Positions 43,698 through 51,956 of a stretch of 64,000 nt of DNA are shown here, piece after piece. This stretch comes from Streptomyces populi. GTDB taxonomy: Bacteria > Actinomycetota > Actinomycetes > Streptomycetales > Streptomycetaceae. The notes under the pieces were generated by a model. That model was given only the letters and a program-made list of their open reading frames with translations. It made no database searches and was not told where the DNA came from. The first letter of the stretch is position 1. Every line of letters starts with the position of its first letter. The DNA is taken from positions 1 through 64,000 of the forward strand of contig NZ_KZ626871.1 in assembly GCF_002911015.1 (NCBI RefSeq). Direction: 5' to 3'. The translations under genes and the position numbers were made by a program.

Positions 43698-44852
43698 ATG
43701 CTGGACATCGCCGAAGAACTGCACCGGTGGGTCGAGCAGGGCCGCGACTTCGCCGTCGCCACCGTGGTGGCGGTCGGTGGCAGCGCGCCCCGCCGGCCCG
43801 GCGCCGCGCTCGCCGTCGACTCCGACGGCACGGCGATCGGCTCGGTCTCGGGCGGCTGCGTGGAAGGGGCGGTCTACGACCTGTGCGCCCAGGCGCTGGA
43901 GGACGGGGAGACCGTCCTCGAACGCTTCGGCTACAGCGACGACGACGCCTTCGCGGTCGGCCTGACCTGCGGCGGCGTCATCGACGTCCTGGTCACCCCG
44001 GTCCGCTCGCGCGACACCGACCGCCGCACGGTGTTCGCGGCGGCCCTCGCCGCGGCGGCGGCCGGTGAGGCGGCGGCCCTCGCCCGTGTCGTGAGCGGCC
44101 CCGCCGAGCTGATCGGCCGGGCCCTCCTCGTGCGGCCCGACGGCTCCCACGAGGGCGGCTTCGGCGCCCACCCCGGACTCGACCGCACGGTGACCGGTGA
44201 GGCGGCGGCCCAGCTGGACGCGGGCCGCACCGCCACCGTGGAGATCGGGGAGCAGGGCTCTCGCTGCGGAGCACCGCTCACGGTCCTGGTGGAGTCCTCG
44301 GTCCCGCCCCCGCGGATGATCGTCTTCGGCGCGATCGACTTCGCCTCCGCGCTGGTGCGCGTGGGCAAGTTCCTCGGCTACCGGGTGACGGTGTGCGACG
44401 CCCGCCCCGTCTTCGCGACGGCGGCGCGCTTCCCCGAGGCGGACGACGTCGTCGTCGAGTGGCCCCACCGCTATCTGGAGCGCACGCGGGTCGACTCCCG
44501 CACGGTCCTGTGCGTCCTCACCCACGACGCCAAGTTCGACGTCCCGCTGCTGAGGCTCGCCCTGCGGCTCCCGGTGGCGTACGTCGGCGCCATGGGCTCG
44601 CGCCGCACCCACCTGGACCGGAACGAGAGGCTGCGCGAGGTCGGCGCCACCGAGATCGAACTGGCCCGCCTCAGGTCGCCGATCGGCCTGGACCTGGGAG
44701 CGCGGACCCCCGAGGAGACGGCGCTGTCGATCGCCGCCGAGATCGTGGCCGACCGGCGGGGAGGGAGCGGGGTCCCCCTGACCGGGGCGCACACCCCCAT
44801 CCACCACGACACGCCCGCGGCCCCGGCGCGCCGGATCGGGTCGGTGGCCTGA
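43698..44852 (+). CDS. xdhC: XdhC/CoxI family molybdenum-cofactor maturation protein
   Basis: A 384-residue protein that binds Mo cofactor, protects it, and promotes its sulfuration and insertion into xanthine dehydrogenase (family knowledge). The N domain begins LHRWVEQGRDFAVATVVAVGGSAPRRPG, with SGGCVEGAVYD and a following LTCGGVIDVLV. The C domain is a Rossmann fold (MIVFGAIDFASALVRVGKFLGYRVTVCD and VAYVGAMGSRRT). The ATG at 43698 has AAGGAG before it. The gene follows the permease by 44 bp and completes the purine-oxidation operon. Confidence 0.95.
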   Translation: MLDIAEELHRWVEQGRDFAVATVVAVGGSAPRRPGAALAVDSDGTAIGSVSGGCVEGAVYDLCAQALEDGETVLERFGYSDDDAFAVGLTCGGVIDVLVTPVRSRDTDRRTVFAAALAAAAAGEAAALARVVSGPAELIGRALLVRPDGSHEGGFGAHPGLDRTVTGEAAAQLDAGRTATVEIGEQGSRCGAPLTVLVESSVPPPRMIVFGAIDFASALVRVGKFLGYRVTVCDARPVFATAARFPEADDVVVEWPHRYLERTRVDSRTVLCVLTHDAKFDVPLLRLALRLPVAYVGAMGSRRTHLDRNERLREVGATEIELARLRSPIGLDLGARTPEETALSIAAEIVADRRGGSGVPLTGAHTPIHHDTPAAPARRIGSVA

Positions 44853-45125
44853 GACGCGGTCACGGTGCCACGCACGGTCACGGCGCCGCGGGGCCGGCCC
44901 CGGGAGCCCGGGAGGCCGTACCCGCCCGCGCCGCAGGCCGCACCGGGCCCGGGACGGAGCTCCCGCCCTGCGGGCCGGAGCAGGGAAGCGTCCCCGGAAG
45001 GGGCGCGGGCCGAGGATTCCCGCGCCCCCGTTCTCCCGGACCGGCCTCAGGGCCGTCCCGCCGCTTTCGCCGTTGTTCTTCCGTACTCCGTATTGACGCA
45101 CGCGCGCCTCTCGGCGAACCTCCTG

Positions 45126-45139
45126 TGGGAGCGCTCCCG
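45126..45139 (+). promoter_or_regulatory. CebR-like operator
   Basis: TGGGAGCGCTCCCG matches the CebR box TGGGAGCGCTCCCA at 13 of 14 bases. A TTGACG at 45093-45098 with a weak AACCTC near 45117-45122 could be the promoter, placing the box at the transcription start, 40 bp before the cellulase ATG. CebR is the cellobiose-responsive repressor of cellulose use in Streptomyces (family knowledge). The other 240 bp of this gap hold no gene. Confidence 0.85.
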
Positions 45140-45179
45140 CAAGTCCCTCGTGACCGTTGCGACCCCGGAGTGAACCGGT

Positions 45180-46373
45180 ATGAGACGACGCATCCCCACC
45201 TGGCTCGCCGCCCTGTCCGTCGGACTGGCGGCCCTGTCCGCCGTACCGCCGGCACACGCCGCCGGGTCCGCGCACACCGCCGGAGCCGCCGGCCGCGGAC
45301 CGGCGCTGTACGTCCCCGACGCCAATCCGGCGGCGTACCGGCAGGCCCTCGATCTGGCCCGCGCGGGCCGGCTGCGCGACGCGGCGGCCGTCGTGGCGAT
45401 GGTGAACACCCCGCAGGCCGTCTGGTTCGGTGACCAGACCCCGGCCGAGGTGGAGAAGGAGGTCCGCGCGGTGGTGCGCGACGCGGGCCGCGACGGCGCG
45501 GTCCCCGCGCTGGCGCTGTACGACATCCCCGGCCGGGACTGCTCCAACTACTCGGCGGGCGGCGCCGCGGACACCGCCCAGTACCAGGCGTGGATCGACG
45601 CCGTGGCGCGCGGGATCGGGCGCGGCGACGCGATCGTCACCCTGGAGCCGGACGCCCTCGCCCTGCTGCCCTCCGACTGCGGCCAGGACGACGCGCAGGG
45701 CACGAAGACCGCCGCGCGCTACACCGAGGTCAACTACGCGGTCGACGCCCTGGAGCCGCTGCCCGGGACACGCGTCTATCTCGACACCGGCCACCCGGGC
45801 TGGCACTCCGTCAACTCCATCGTGCCGCGCCTGATCGAGGGCGGGGTGGCCCGGGCCTCCGGCTTCTACACCAACGCCTCGAACTACAACACCGACGACG
45901 CCAACTCCTGGTACGGCAAGCTGATCTCGTCCTGCCTGGCCTACGCCGACGGCGGCGGTGACGTCGCCCAGTGCCCCAACCAGTACTGGTCCCGCGCGGA
46001 CGCGCAGACCTGGCTCGACGCGCACGTGTCGGTCCCGCCGTCCCGGATGAAGCACTTCGTCACGGACTCCAGCCGCAACGGCCGGGGCACCTGGACCCCG
46101 CCGCCGGGCAAGTACAGCGACGCGCAGGACTGGTGCAACCCGCCGGGCCGGGGCCTCGGCGCCCGTCCCACGCTGCGCACCGGCGACCCGCTCCAGGACG
46201 CCCGGTTGTGGATCAAGACGCCCGGCGAGTCGGACGGGCTCTGTCTGCGCGGAACCGCGGGCCCCGAGGACCCCGAGCGCGGCACGGTCGACCCGAAGGC
46301 GGGGGACTGGTTCCCGCAACAGGCCCTGGAGCTGGCCCAGTTGGCCGAACCGCCGCTTCTCCCCGGCAGCTGA
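45180..46373 (+). CDS. Secreted GH6 cellulase (endoglucanase-type)
   Basis: A 397-residue secreted enzyme with a Sec signal peptide (PTWLAALSVGLAALSAVPPAHA). The GH6 catalytic core follows directly, and no carbohydrate-binding module is attached. Catalytic candidates are D120 in IPGRDCSNYSAGG and D158 in LEPDALALLP, 38 residues apart as in well-studied family 6 endoglucanases. Cysteines in RDCSNYS and LPSDCG fit the conserved disulfide. It would hydrolyse beta-1,4-glucan by inversion. The ATG at 45180 follows GGAGTGA. A CebR-like box upstream predicts induction by cello-oligosaccharides. The nearby CBM2 sensor is 30 kb away and not linked. Confidence 0.94.
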   Translation: MRRRIPTWLAALSVGLAALSAVPPAHAAGSAHTAGAAGRGPALYVPDANPAAYRQALDLARAGRLRDAAAVVAMVNTPQAVWFGDQTPAEVEKEVRAVVRDAGRDGAVPALALYDIPGRDCSNYSAGGAADTAQYQAWIDAVARGIGRGDAIVTLEPDALALLPSDCGQDDAQGTKTAARYTEVNYAVDALEPLPGTRVYLDTGHPGWHSVNSIVPRLIEGGVARASGFYTNASNYNTDDANSWYGKLISSCLAYADGGGDVAQCPNQYWSRADAQTWLDAHVSVPPSRMKHFVTDSSRNGRGTWTPPPGKYSDAQDWCNPPGRGLGARPTLRTGDPLQDARLWIKTPGESDGLCLRGTAGPEDPERGTVDPKAGDWFPQQALELAQLAEPPLLPGS

Positions 46374-46448
46374 CCGGAAGCTTCTCCCCGGGAGCCGGCC
46401 CGCCGCGAGACCGGTCCCCCGGGGCCGGTCTTCCCGGGCCGGTCTCCC

Positions 46449-46490
46449 GGGCCCGTCCCTCCGAGGGGTGCCCCCCGGAGGGACGGGCCC
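46449..46490. terminator. Bidirectional hairpin terminator
   Basis: Perfect 15-bp arms GGGCCCGTCCCTCCG (46449-46463) and CGGAGGGACGGGCCC (46476-46490) lie between the converging cellulase and SRPBCC genes. Confidence 0.85.
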
Positions 46491-46492
46491 GC

Positions 46493-47002
46493 TCACCCCC
46501 GCTCCAGCAGTCCGTCCATCGCCCGCCCGAACATCCACCGTGCCGACCGGCCCAGCAGCCGGTCGGTGAACCCGGGCAGCCCGCGCACGCTCAGATCCTC
46601 CCGCCAGACCACCCGTGAACCGCCGCCGTCCACCGGGTGCACCTCGAACTCGGCCCAGCCCGTGACGAACGTGCCGCGCTTGACCAGCCGGCACGTTCCC
46701 GGGCCCCCGCCGTCCGGCGGGCGCCAGTCGACGACCTCCATCGGATCGTCGAACGCGAGCGGTCCGAGCCCCGACCGCGCCACGAAGACCGTCCCCTCCC
46801 GCGTCGGCGCCGGCGTGCGCACGGTGACCCGGGTCAGCGGGACGACGTCCGCGTGCCGGGGCCAGTCGGTCAGCCGCCGCCAGCTCTCGGCGACGGGGTG
46901 CCGGGACACGCGTTCCAGGGTGAAGAGGACCACGGCGTGATCGTAGGCGCCCGAAGGCCCCGGAGCGGGGACGGACTCTCCCGTGCCCGGCCGGTCCTCC
47001 AT
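46493..47002 (-). CDS. SRPBCC-family polyketide cyclase/dehydrase-like protein
   Basis: A 169-residue START-like lipid-cavity protein. The core reads VSRHPVAESWRRLTDWPRHADVVPLTRVTV, EGTVFVARSGLGPLAFDDPMEVVDW and WAEFEVHPVDGGGSRVVWREDL. No catalytic residues can be named, and substrate is a hydrophobic molecule by family logic. The ATG at 47002 sits inside an inverted repeat, so a downstream GTG start is possible. It is divergent from the P450 gene, and both may act in one small oxidative pathway. Confidence 0.75.
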   Translation of the reverse strand: MEDRPGTGESVPAPGPSGAYDHAVVLFTLERVSRHPVAESWRRLTDWPRHADVVPLTRVTVRTPAPTREGTVFVARSGLGPLAFDDPMEVVDWRPPDGGGPGTCRLVKRGTFVTGWAEFEVHPVDGGGSRVVWREDLSVRGLPGFTDRLLGRSARWMFGRAMDGLLERG

Positions 47003-47033
47003 CAACACCCCATTGGAGTAAGGGCGTTGATGG
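46999..47033. promoter_or_regulatory. Near-perfect inverted repeat at the SRPBCC start
   Basis: CCATCAACACCC (46999-47010) and GGGCGTTGATGG (47022-47033) pair at 11 of 12 bases with an 11-bp spacer. It lies between the divergent SRPBCC and P450 genes and includes the SRPBCC ATG. It is shaped like a dimeric repressor site, although no TetR gene is next to it. Confidence 0.55.
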
Positions 47034-47156
47034 CGGGCGACACGCATCGAGCCGCTCCCCGGGCCGGACGTCCCCGCGTTACGATGCGGCCGGACGTGAT
47101 CGACGATCGCCCGAGACGCCGCGCCCTGACCGCCCCCTCCCGCGACAGGAGTCCAC

Positions 47157-48401
47157 GTGCCGGACCAGCCCTTCGTCCTCGACTCCGCAGGTGCCGACAT
47201 CCACGGGGAGGCCGAGCGGTTACGCGGCCCGCGCCGGACCCCCGAGGGCACGCGAGACGCCCCCGCCGCCGCCCTCGTCGAACTCCCCGGCGGGATAACG
47301 GCCTGGTTCCCGACCCGGTACGAGACGCTCAAGCGGCTCCTCGCCGACGACCGGGTCTCCAAGGACCCCGACCGGCACTGGCCCGCCTGGATCGACGGCG
47401 CCCACCACGAGAGCTGGGTCGCCCTCTGGGTCGGCGTCACCAACATGTTCACCGCCTACGGCGCGGACCACCGCAGGCTGCGCAAGCTCGTCTCCCCCGC
47501 GTTCACCAAGCGGCGCACGGACGCGCTGCGGCCCCGGATCGAGGAGATCGCGGCCGAGCTGCTGGACCGCATGGCCGAGGCGCCCGAGCACCGGGCCGAC
47601 CTGCGTTCCGCCTACGCGCACCCGCTGCCGATGCGGGTGATCTGCGAGCTCTTCGGCCTCCCGGAGGAGCAGCGCGCCGACGTCGCGCGTCTCATCGAGG
47701 CGAACATGGACACCACCCTCACCCCCGAGCGGGCCATGGCCACCTACCGGGAGATACACGAACTGCTCGCCCGGCTCGTGGAGGCGAAGCGGGAGCGGCC
47801 CGGCGACGACATGACGACCGCGCTCATCGCGGCCCGTGACGAGGAGGGGTCCCAGCTCGCCGAGGCCGAGCTGATCGACACCCTGCTCCTGGTCATCGGC
47901 GCGGGCCACGAGACGACCGTGAACCTCATCGGCAACGCGGTCCACGCCCTGCTCGCCCACCCCGACCAGCTCGCCCGCGTGCTCGCCGGAGAGGTGCCGT
48001 GGAGCGAGGTCATCGAGGAGACCCTGCGCTGGGCCCCCTCGATCGCCAGCCTCCCGCTGCGTTACGCCGTCGAGGACATCGAGCTCGCCGACGGGACCCT
48101 GATCCCGCGCGGCGACGCGATCCTGGCGACGTACGCGGCGGCGGGCCGGGACCCGTGGCGGCACGGCGAGAGCGCGGACCGCTTCGACATCGGCCGCCCG
48201 GACAAGGAACACCTGGCCTTCGGTCACGGCGTCCACTACTGCATCGGCGCGCCGCTGGCCCGGCTGGAGGCGTCCATCGCGCTCCCGGCCCTCTTCGAGC
48301 GCTTCCCCGCTCTGAGCGAGGACACCTCGCGGGACCCCGCGCGCCTCGCCGAGTCCTTCATCGGCCACGGCTACCGGACCCTGCCCGTGCGCTGGAACTG
48401 A
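47157..48401 (+). CDS. Cytochrome P450
   Basis: A 414-residue class I bacterial P450. The haem ligand is C362 in FGHGVHYCIGAPLARLE, the I-helix oxygen motif is GAGHETT and the K-helix ExxR is in IEETLRW. The sequence resembles CYP107 or CYP105 type enzymes. The start is the GTG at 47157 with a GGAG site. No ferredoxin gene is adjacent, so redox partners come from elsewhere. Divergence from the SRPBCC gene suggests a common substrate pathway. Confidence 0.95.
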   Translation: MPDQPFVLDSAGADIHGEAERLRGPRRTPEGTRDAPAAALVELPGGITAWFPTRYETLKRLLADDRVSKDPDRHWPAWIDGAHHESWVALWVGVTNMFTAYGADHRRLRKLVSPAFTKRRTDALRPRIEEIAAELLDRMAEAPEHRADLRSAYAHPLPMRVICELFGLPEEQRADVARLIEANMDTTLTPERAMATYREIHELLARLVEAKRERPGDDMTTALIAARDEEGSQLAEAELIDTLLLVIGAGHETTVNLIGNAVHALLAHPDQLARVLAGEVPWSEVIEETLRWAPSIASLPLRYAVEDIELADGTLIPRGDAILATYAAAGRDPWRHGESADRFDIGRPDKEHLAFGHGVHYCIGAPLARLEASIALPALFERFPALSEDTSRDPARLAESFIGHGYRTLPVRWN

Positions 48402-48429
48402 CGGTCCGCGGGGCACCCCCGCCCGGTGC

Positions 48430-49815
48430 TCACGGGGTGCCGGACCGTTCCTCCGGTCGCTGCTCCCGTCCCGGTCCGCGGCCGGGGCGGTGCACACCGG
48501 CCGTGCGGCTCACGAGCAGCGCCATGGCCACCAGCCGGCGCCAGTCCAGGGCGGGCTGGACCGCGGGGACGCCCGGACGGTCCTTCGGGACGCGCACGCG
48601 CAGCGCGCCCGGTTCGACACGGCACCGCACCGGGGTGGGCAGCACCATGGCCTCGCCGTCGATGCCTGCCTCCAGTTCGCCGCCGTCGGCGGTCACGACC
48701 ACCTCGCGCGCGGTGAGGACCGCCAGGCCCTGGGGCGCCGGGGCGAGCAGCAGTGCGGCGGCCTCGACCGCGCTGTCCACCTTGACGCCGAGGACGCCGA
48801 GCAGCCCCGAGTCCAGCCGCTCGCGCCGGCCGAGCCCCGCCGGATCGTTCGTGCGGTAGGGGTTGTTGCTCACCAGCACCGCCTGCGGCGCCTCGAGCGT
48901 CGTGCCGGCCGCGTGGGCGGTCAGCACGGGCCCCCGTTCACGGGTGAGCAGGTCCGGGAGGAGTTCCAGGATCGTGCCGATCTTGTCGTCCCGGTAGGCG
49001 GGATCCTGGACGACCGCCGCGTACGCGCCGAACGAGGCGTTGTTGACGAACGGGTGCTCCCCGGCGAAGCCGAGGTCCACCCGCAGTTCGACCCCGTCCG
49101 TCAGCGCGTCGAGGCAGGTGGAGGGGTCGTCGCGGTCGAGACCGAGGTCCATGGCGAAGTGGTTGCGGGTGCCGGCCGAGACGACGAGGAACGGCAGGCC
49201 GTGTTCGGCGGCGACGGCCGCGACGAGCGCCTGCGTCCCGTCCCCGCCCGCGACGCCCAGCAGGTCCGCCCCGTCCGCGACCGCCCGCCGGGCCAGCTCG
49301 GTGACGTCCTGGTGCTGCTCCGGGTCGAGGAGCACGACGCGGGCACCGAGCCGCTCGGCCTTCTCCACGAGACCGAACCGCTCCACCTTGCCGCCGCCGG
49401 ACCGGGGGTTCATGAGGACGAACGGCTTCCGCGGCGGCGGGGCGCGGTGCTCCCTCATGGGCCTGCTCCGGCCGCGGGCGCTGCGCAGCGCGTAACGGCC
49501 GCACCACACGGCGACGATCCACAGCAGGGGGGACAGCAGCAGGGTCCACAGCAGCGTGACCGCGAGGACCACGACGGCGGCGAGGGGGAGGAGCACCGCG
49601 AGCAGCCCCGCGATCCAGCGCACCGGGCCGCGCCGGGTCAGCGCCCACCACAGTGCCGCCGCCGCGACGGCCATGGCGGCGAGAGCGGCCAGCAGGAGCA
49701 GGAAGCCGCGTACGCCTCCGAAGGCGAGCGGCAGCGCCACGGCGAGCGCCGCCGATGCCAGCGACGCCCTCGCCGCCCACCGCTCGCGGGCCGGCGGCCC
49801 CGTCTGCGTGCTCAT
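48430..49815 (-). CDS. Diacylglycerol kinase-like protein with N-terminal TM segments
   Basis: A 461-residue protein. The first 115 residues contain about four hydrophobic segments (ALAVALPLAFGGVRGFLLLLA and so on). The rest is a DAGK catalytic domain (DGKc): the nucleotide loop NPRSGGGK, GVAGGDGTQALVAAVA, and SAGTRNHFAMDLGLDRDD, then the C-terminal beta domain with VLVSNNPYRTND and DGEAM. It would phosphorylate diacylglycerol or a related lipid. The ATG at 49815 follows GGAGGAA. Its 3' end is 28 bp from the convergent P450 gene. The 210-bp gap upstream has no gene. Confidence 0.9.
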   Translation of the reverse strand: MSTQTGPPARERWAARASLASAALAVALPLAFGGVRGFLLLLAALAAMAVAAAALWWALTRRGPVRWIAGLLAVLLPLAAVVVLAVTLLWTLLLSPLLWIVAVWCGRYALRSARGRSRPMREHRAPPPRKPFVLMNPRSGGGKVERFGLVEKAERLGARVVLLDPEQHQDVTELARRAVADGADLLGVAGGDGTQALVAAVAAEHGLPFLVVSAGTRNHFAMDLGLDRDDPSTCLDALTDGVELRVDLGFAGEHPFVNNASFGAYAAVVQDPAYRDDKIGTILELLPDLLTRERGPVLTAHAAGTTLEAPQAVLVSNNPYRTNDPAGLGRRERLDSGLLGVLGVKVDSAVEAAALLLAPAPQGLAVLTAREVVVTADGGELEAGIDGEAMVLPTPVRCRVEPGALRVRVPKDRPGVPAVQPALDWRRLVAMALLVSRTAGVHRPGRGPGREQRPEERSGTP

Positions 49816-50026
49816 CGTTCCTCCACCGGTCGGTCCGTCCGGCACCGCGGCCGCCGTCGGAGGAGGACGCCGTCGTGCCGGTCACGCGAACCAGATGCCC
49901 GGGCGCCGGACGTCCATGTCCGACGTGCCGGGACGGCCCGTACGGAGTCACGCTGTCACGAGCCGGGCTCCGGCACCACGAGACGGAGGGCGTCCCGGCC
50001 CGTTTCCTGCCGCGGCACCCCGGTGG

Positions 50027-50509
50027 TCACCGCCCGTCGGCGGGATCCGTCCGCCGTGCGGACGGTCCGGGGCGGGTGCGTGCCTCCGGCGGGATCAGCG
50101 TCCCGTGCCCGGCTCCGCACACGACCACCGCGCTCACCTGCTCGCCGCAGTCCGCGTGCACGACCTCCAGCGGCGGTCCCTCGGGGTCCGCCGTGTAGCG
50201 GTCGCCCCACTGCTTGAGGGCGATCATGACGGGCCACAGTTCCCAGCCCTTGCGGGTGAGCCGGTACTCGTGCCGGGTGCGGCTGCCGGGCTCGCTGTAC
50301 GGAACGGTGTCCAGGATCCCGGCGGCGACCAGCTTCCGCAGCCGGTCCGCCAGCACGCTCTCGGAGAGCCCGACGTGCCGCCGGAAGTCGTCGAAGCGCC
50401 GCACGCCGTTCATCGCGTCCCGCAGGACCAGCATCGACCACTTCTCGCCGATCAGGTCGAGCGTCCGCTGGACCGTGCAGTTCTCGGTATTCGTGTCGAG
50501 CCACGTCAT
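50027..50509 (-). CDS. HxlR-family transcriptional regulator
   Basis: A 160-residue winged helix protein. The core is CTVQRTLDLIGEKWSMLVLRDAMNGVRRFDDFRRHVGLSESVLADRLRKLVAAGIL, the HxlR signature with a conserved cysteine near the N terminus that can be redox-sensitive. The C-terminal extension is Pro/Arg-rich. The ATG at 50509 is used; one at 50518 adds three residues. It is divergent from a thioesterase gene, with a long palindrome between them. Confidence 0.9.
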   Translation of the reverse strand: MTWLDTNTENCTVQRTLDLIGEKWSMLVLRDAMNGVRRFDDFRRHVGLSESVLADRLRKLVAAGILDTVPYSEPGSRTRHEYRLTRKGWELWPVMIALKQWGDRYTADPEGPPLEVVHADCGEQVSAVVVCGAGHGTLIPPEARTRPGPSARRTDPADGR

Positions 50510-50522
50510 GGGCCCCATCGTA

Positions 50523-50549
50523 GGCTGGCTGTGAGATTGACAGCCAGCC
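50523..50549. promoter_or_regulatory. HxlR operator between divergent genes
   Basis: Perfect 10-bp arms GGCTGGCTGT (50523-50532) and ACAGCCAGCC (50540-50549) flank GAGATTG. The right part overlaps a -35 element, TTGACA at 50537-50542, followed by TAGCTT at 50561-50566 (18-bp spacer), which would drive the thioesterase gene. An additional GCTGGCT occurs at 50555-50561. Confidence 0.75.
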
Positions 50550-50610
50550 GTCCCGCTGGCTAGCTTCGGAAAACATAGTCAGGTGGCCGAGGCGGGAGAG
50601 TGACGGAACC

Positions 50611-51096
50611 ATGGGCAGGTCTCGTACGTACGACTGGGAGGACCCGGCCGTCTCCGCGGACGCCGTCGCCCGGTACAGCGGCCTCGACTTCCTCCGCGAG
50701 ATGCAGGCCGGCCGGCTCCCCGCGCCGCCGGTCTCCGCGACCCTCGGCATGACCCTCGAGGAGGTCGAGCACGGCCGGGTGGTCTTCGCCCTGGTGCCGG
50801 GGGAGGAGCACTACAACCCGATCGGAAGCGTCCACGGAGGCATCTACGCCACCCTGCTGGACTCCGCCGCGGGCTGCGCGGTGCAGTCCGTGCTGCCCCG
50901 GGGCACCGGGTACACCTCGCTCGACCTGAACGTGAAGTTCCTGCGGCCGGTCACCGTGGACACCGGCAGGGTCCGCGCGGTCGGCACCGTCCTCAACAGC
51001 GGCCGTCGTACGGCCCTGGCCCAGGCGGAACTCTTCGACGGGGCCGGCCGGCTGCTCGCCCACACCACCAGCAGCTGCCTGCTGTTCCCCGTCTGA
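50611..51096 (+). CDS. PaaI-family hot-dog thioesterase
   Basis: A 161-residue hot-dog fold protein. The motif HYNPIGSVHGGIYATLLDSAAG is characteristic of the PaaI/YbgC/HGG-type acyl-CoA thioesterases. The start is ATG at 50611 after GACGGAACC. It is likely the regulated target of the divergent HxlR protein. It probably hydrolyses acyl- or aryl-CoA esters, giving free acids, though substrate is unknown. Confidence 0.92.
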   Translation: MGRSRTYDWEDPAVSADAVARYSGLDFLREMQAGRLPAPPVSATLGMTLEEVEHGRVVFALVPGEEHYNPIGSVHGGIYATLLDSAAGCAVQSVLPRGTGYTSLDLNVKFLRPVTVDTGRVRAVGTVLNSGRRTALAQAELFDGAGRLLAHTTSSCLLFPV

Positions 51097-51197
51097 CCCG
51101 CCGGAGCCGGGGCGACGCCGGGTGGGGCGGCCGTCCCGGATCCCCGCGGCGGGTTCCGCCGGGCCGGCCCGTGGTCCCGGGGATACCGTGACGGCGT

Positions 51198-51839
51198 ATG
51201 AGGACCAGCCTGCCGGGACTGCCCCTGGACGTCGTGCCGCGCATGGTCGTCGCGGTGGGTCTCGGAGCCCTGACCGGCGCGGTCGTCGGCCTCGCGAGCG
51301 GCCTCCTCCTGGGGCTGCTGGCCGGGACCGCCGCGACGGAACTGTTCTTCGTCCTGGCGGGCTGGGCGGTGCTGTGGCCGATGACGGCCGCGGCCACCCG
51401 CGCCAACGCGCGGCGCGAGGACCTGCGCCCCCTGACCGACGAACTCGTGGTCGTCGCGGTCGCCCTGTGCGGACTGTGCGCCATCGTGCTGATGCTCCTG
51501 AACGGCCGCTCCCGCCACGGCGACGCCGTCGCCCTGACCGCCCTGTGCGGGGTGTTCATGGCCTGGGCCGCCCTGCACCTGATGTACGCCACCCGCTACG
51601 CCTGCGTGTACTACGAGGCGGACGGCGGCATCGACTTCAACACGGACGACCCGCCGGCGTACCGCGACTTCTTCTACTTCAGTCACAACCTCGGGATGAC
51701 CTACCAGGTGTCCGACACCGGTGTCTCGAGCTCGCGGATCCGCACGATCGTGCTGAGGCACTGCCTCCTGTCGTACGTGTTCGGCACCAGCATCCTCGCC
51801 ACGGCCGTCAACTTCGTCGTGGGACTCGTGAAGCACTGA
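51198..51839 (+). CDS. DUF1345 family membrane protein
   Basis: A 213-residue membrane protein with about five TM helices, with DUF1345 features: RYACVYYEADGGIDFNTDDPPAYRDFFYFSHNLGMTYQVSDT followed by RTIVLRHCLLSYVFGT. The family's function is unknown. The ATG at 51198 is preceded by a weak ribosome site. The gene lies 118 bp upstream of the DyP-encapsulin pair on the same strand, and a link to that operon is unproven. Confidence 0.88.
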   Translation: MRTSLPGLPLDVVPRMVVAVGLGALTGAVVGLASGLLLGLLAGTAATELFFVLAGWAVLWPMTAAATRANARREDLRPLTDELVVVAVALCGLCAIVLMLLNGRSRHGDAVALTALCGVFMAWAALHLMYATRYACVYYEADGGIDFNTDDPPAYRDFFYFSHNLGMTYQVSDTGVSSSRIRTIVLRHCLLSYVFGTSILATAVNFVVGLVKH

Positions 51840-51956
51840 CGGCGCCGGGACGCGCCCGGTTCTGGTGCGGTTCGCCCCGGGACGAAGCAGGATGGGAGGA
51901 GGAACCGACCGGTCCGTGCGCGACGGACACCTCCGCGTCCCCGAGGAGGACGACCC

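Noticed and set aside
44859..45173. Small ORF between xdhC and the cellulase gene
   Set aside because: It has no ribosome site and spans the promoter and CebR-like box of the cellulase gene.
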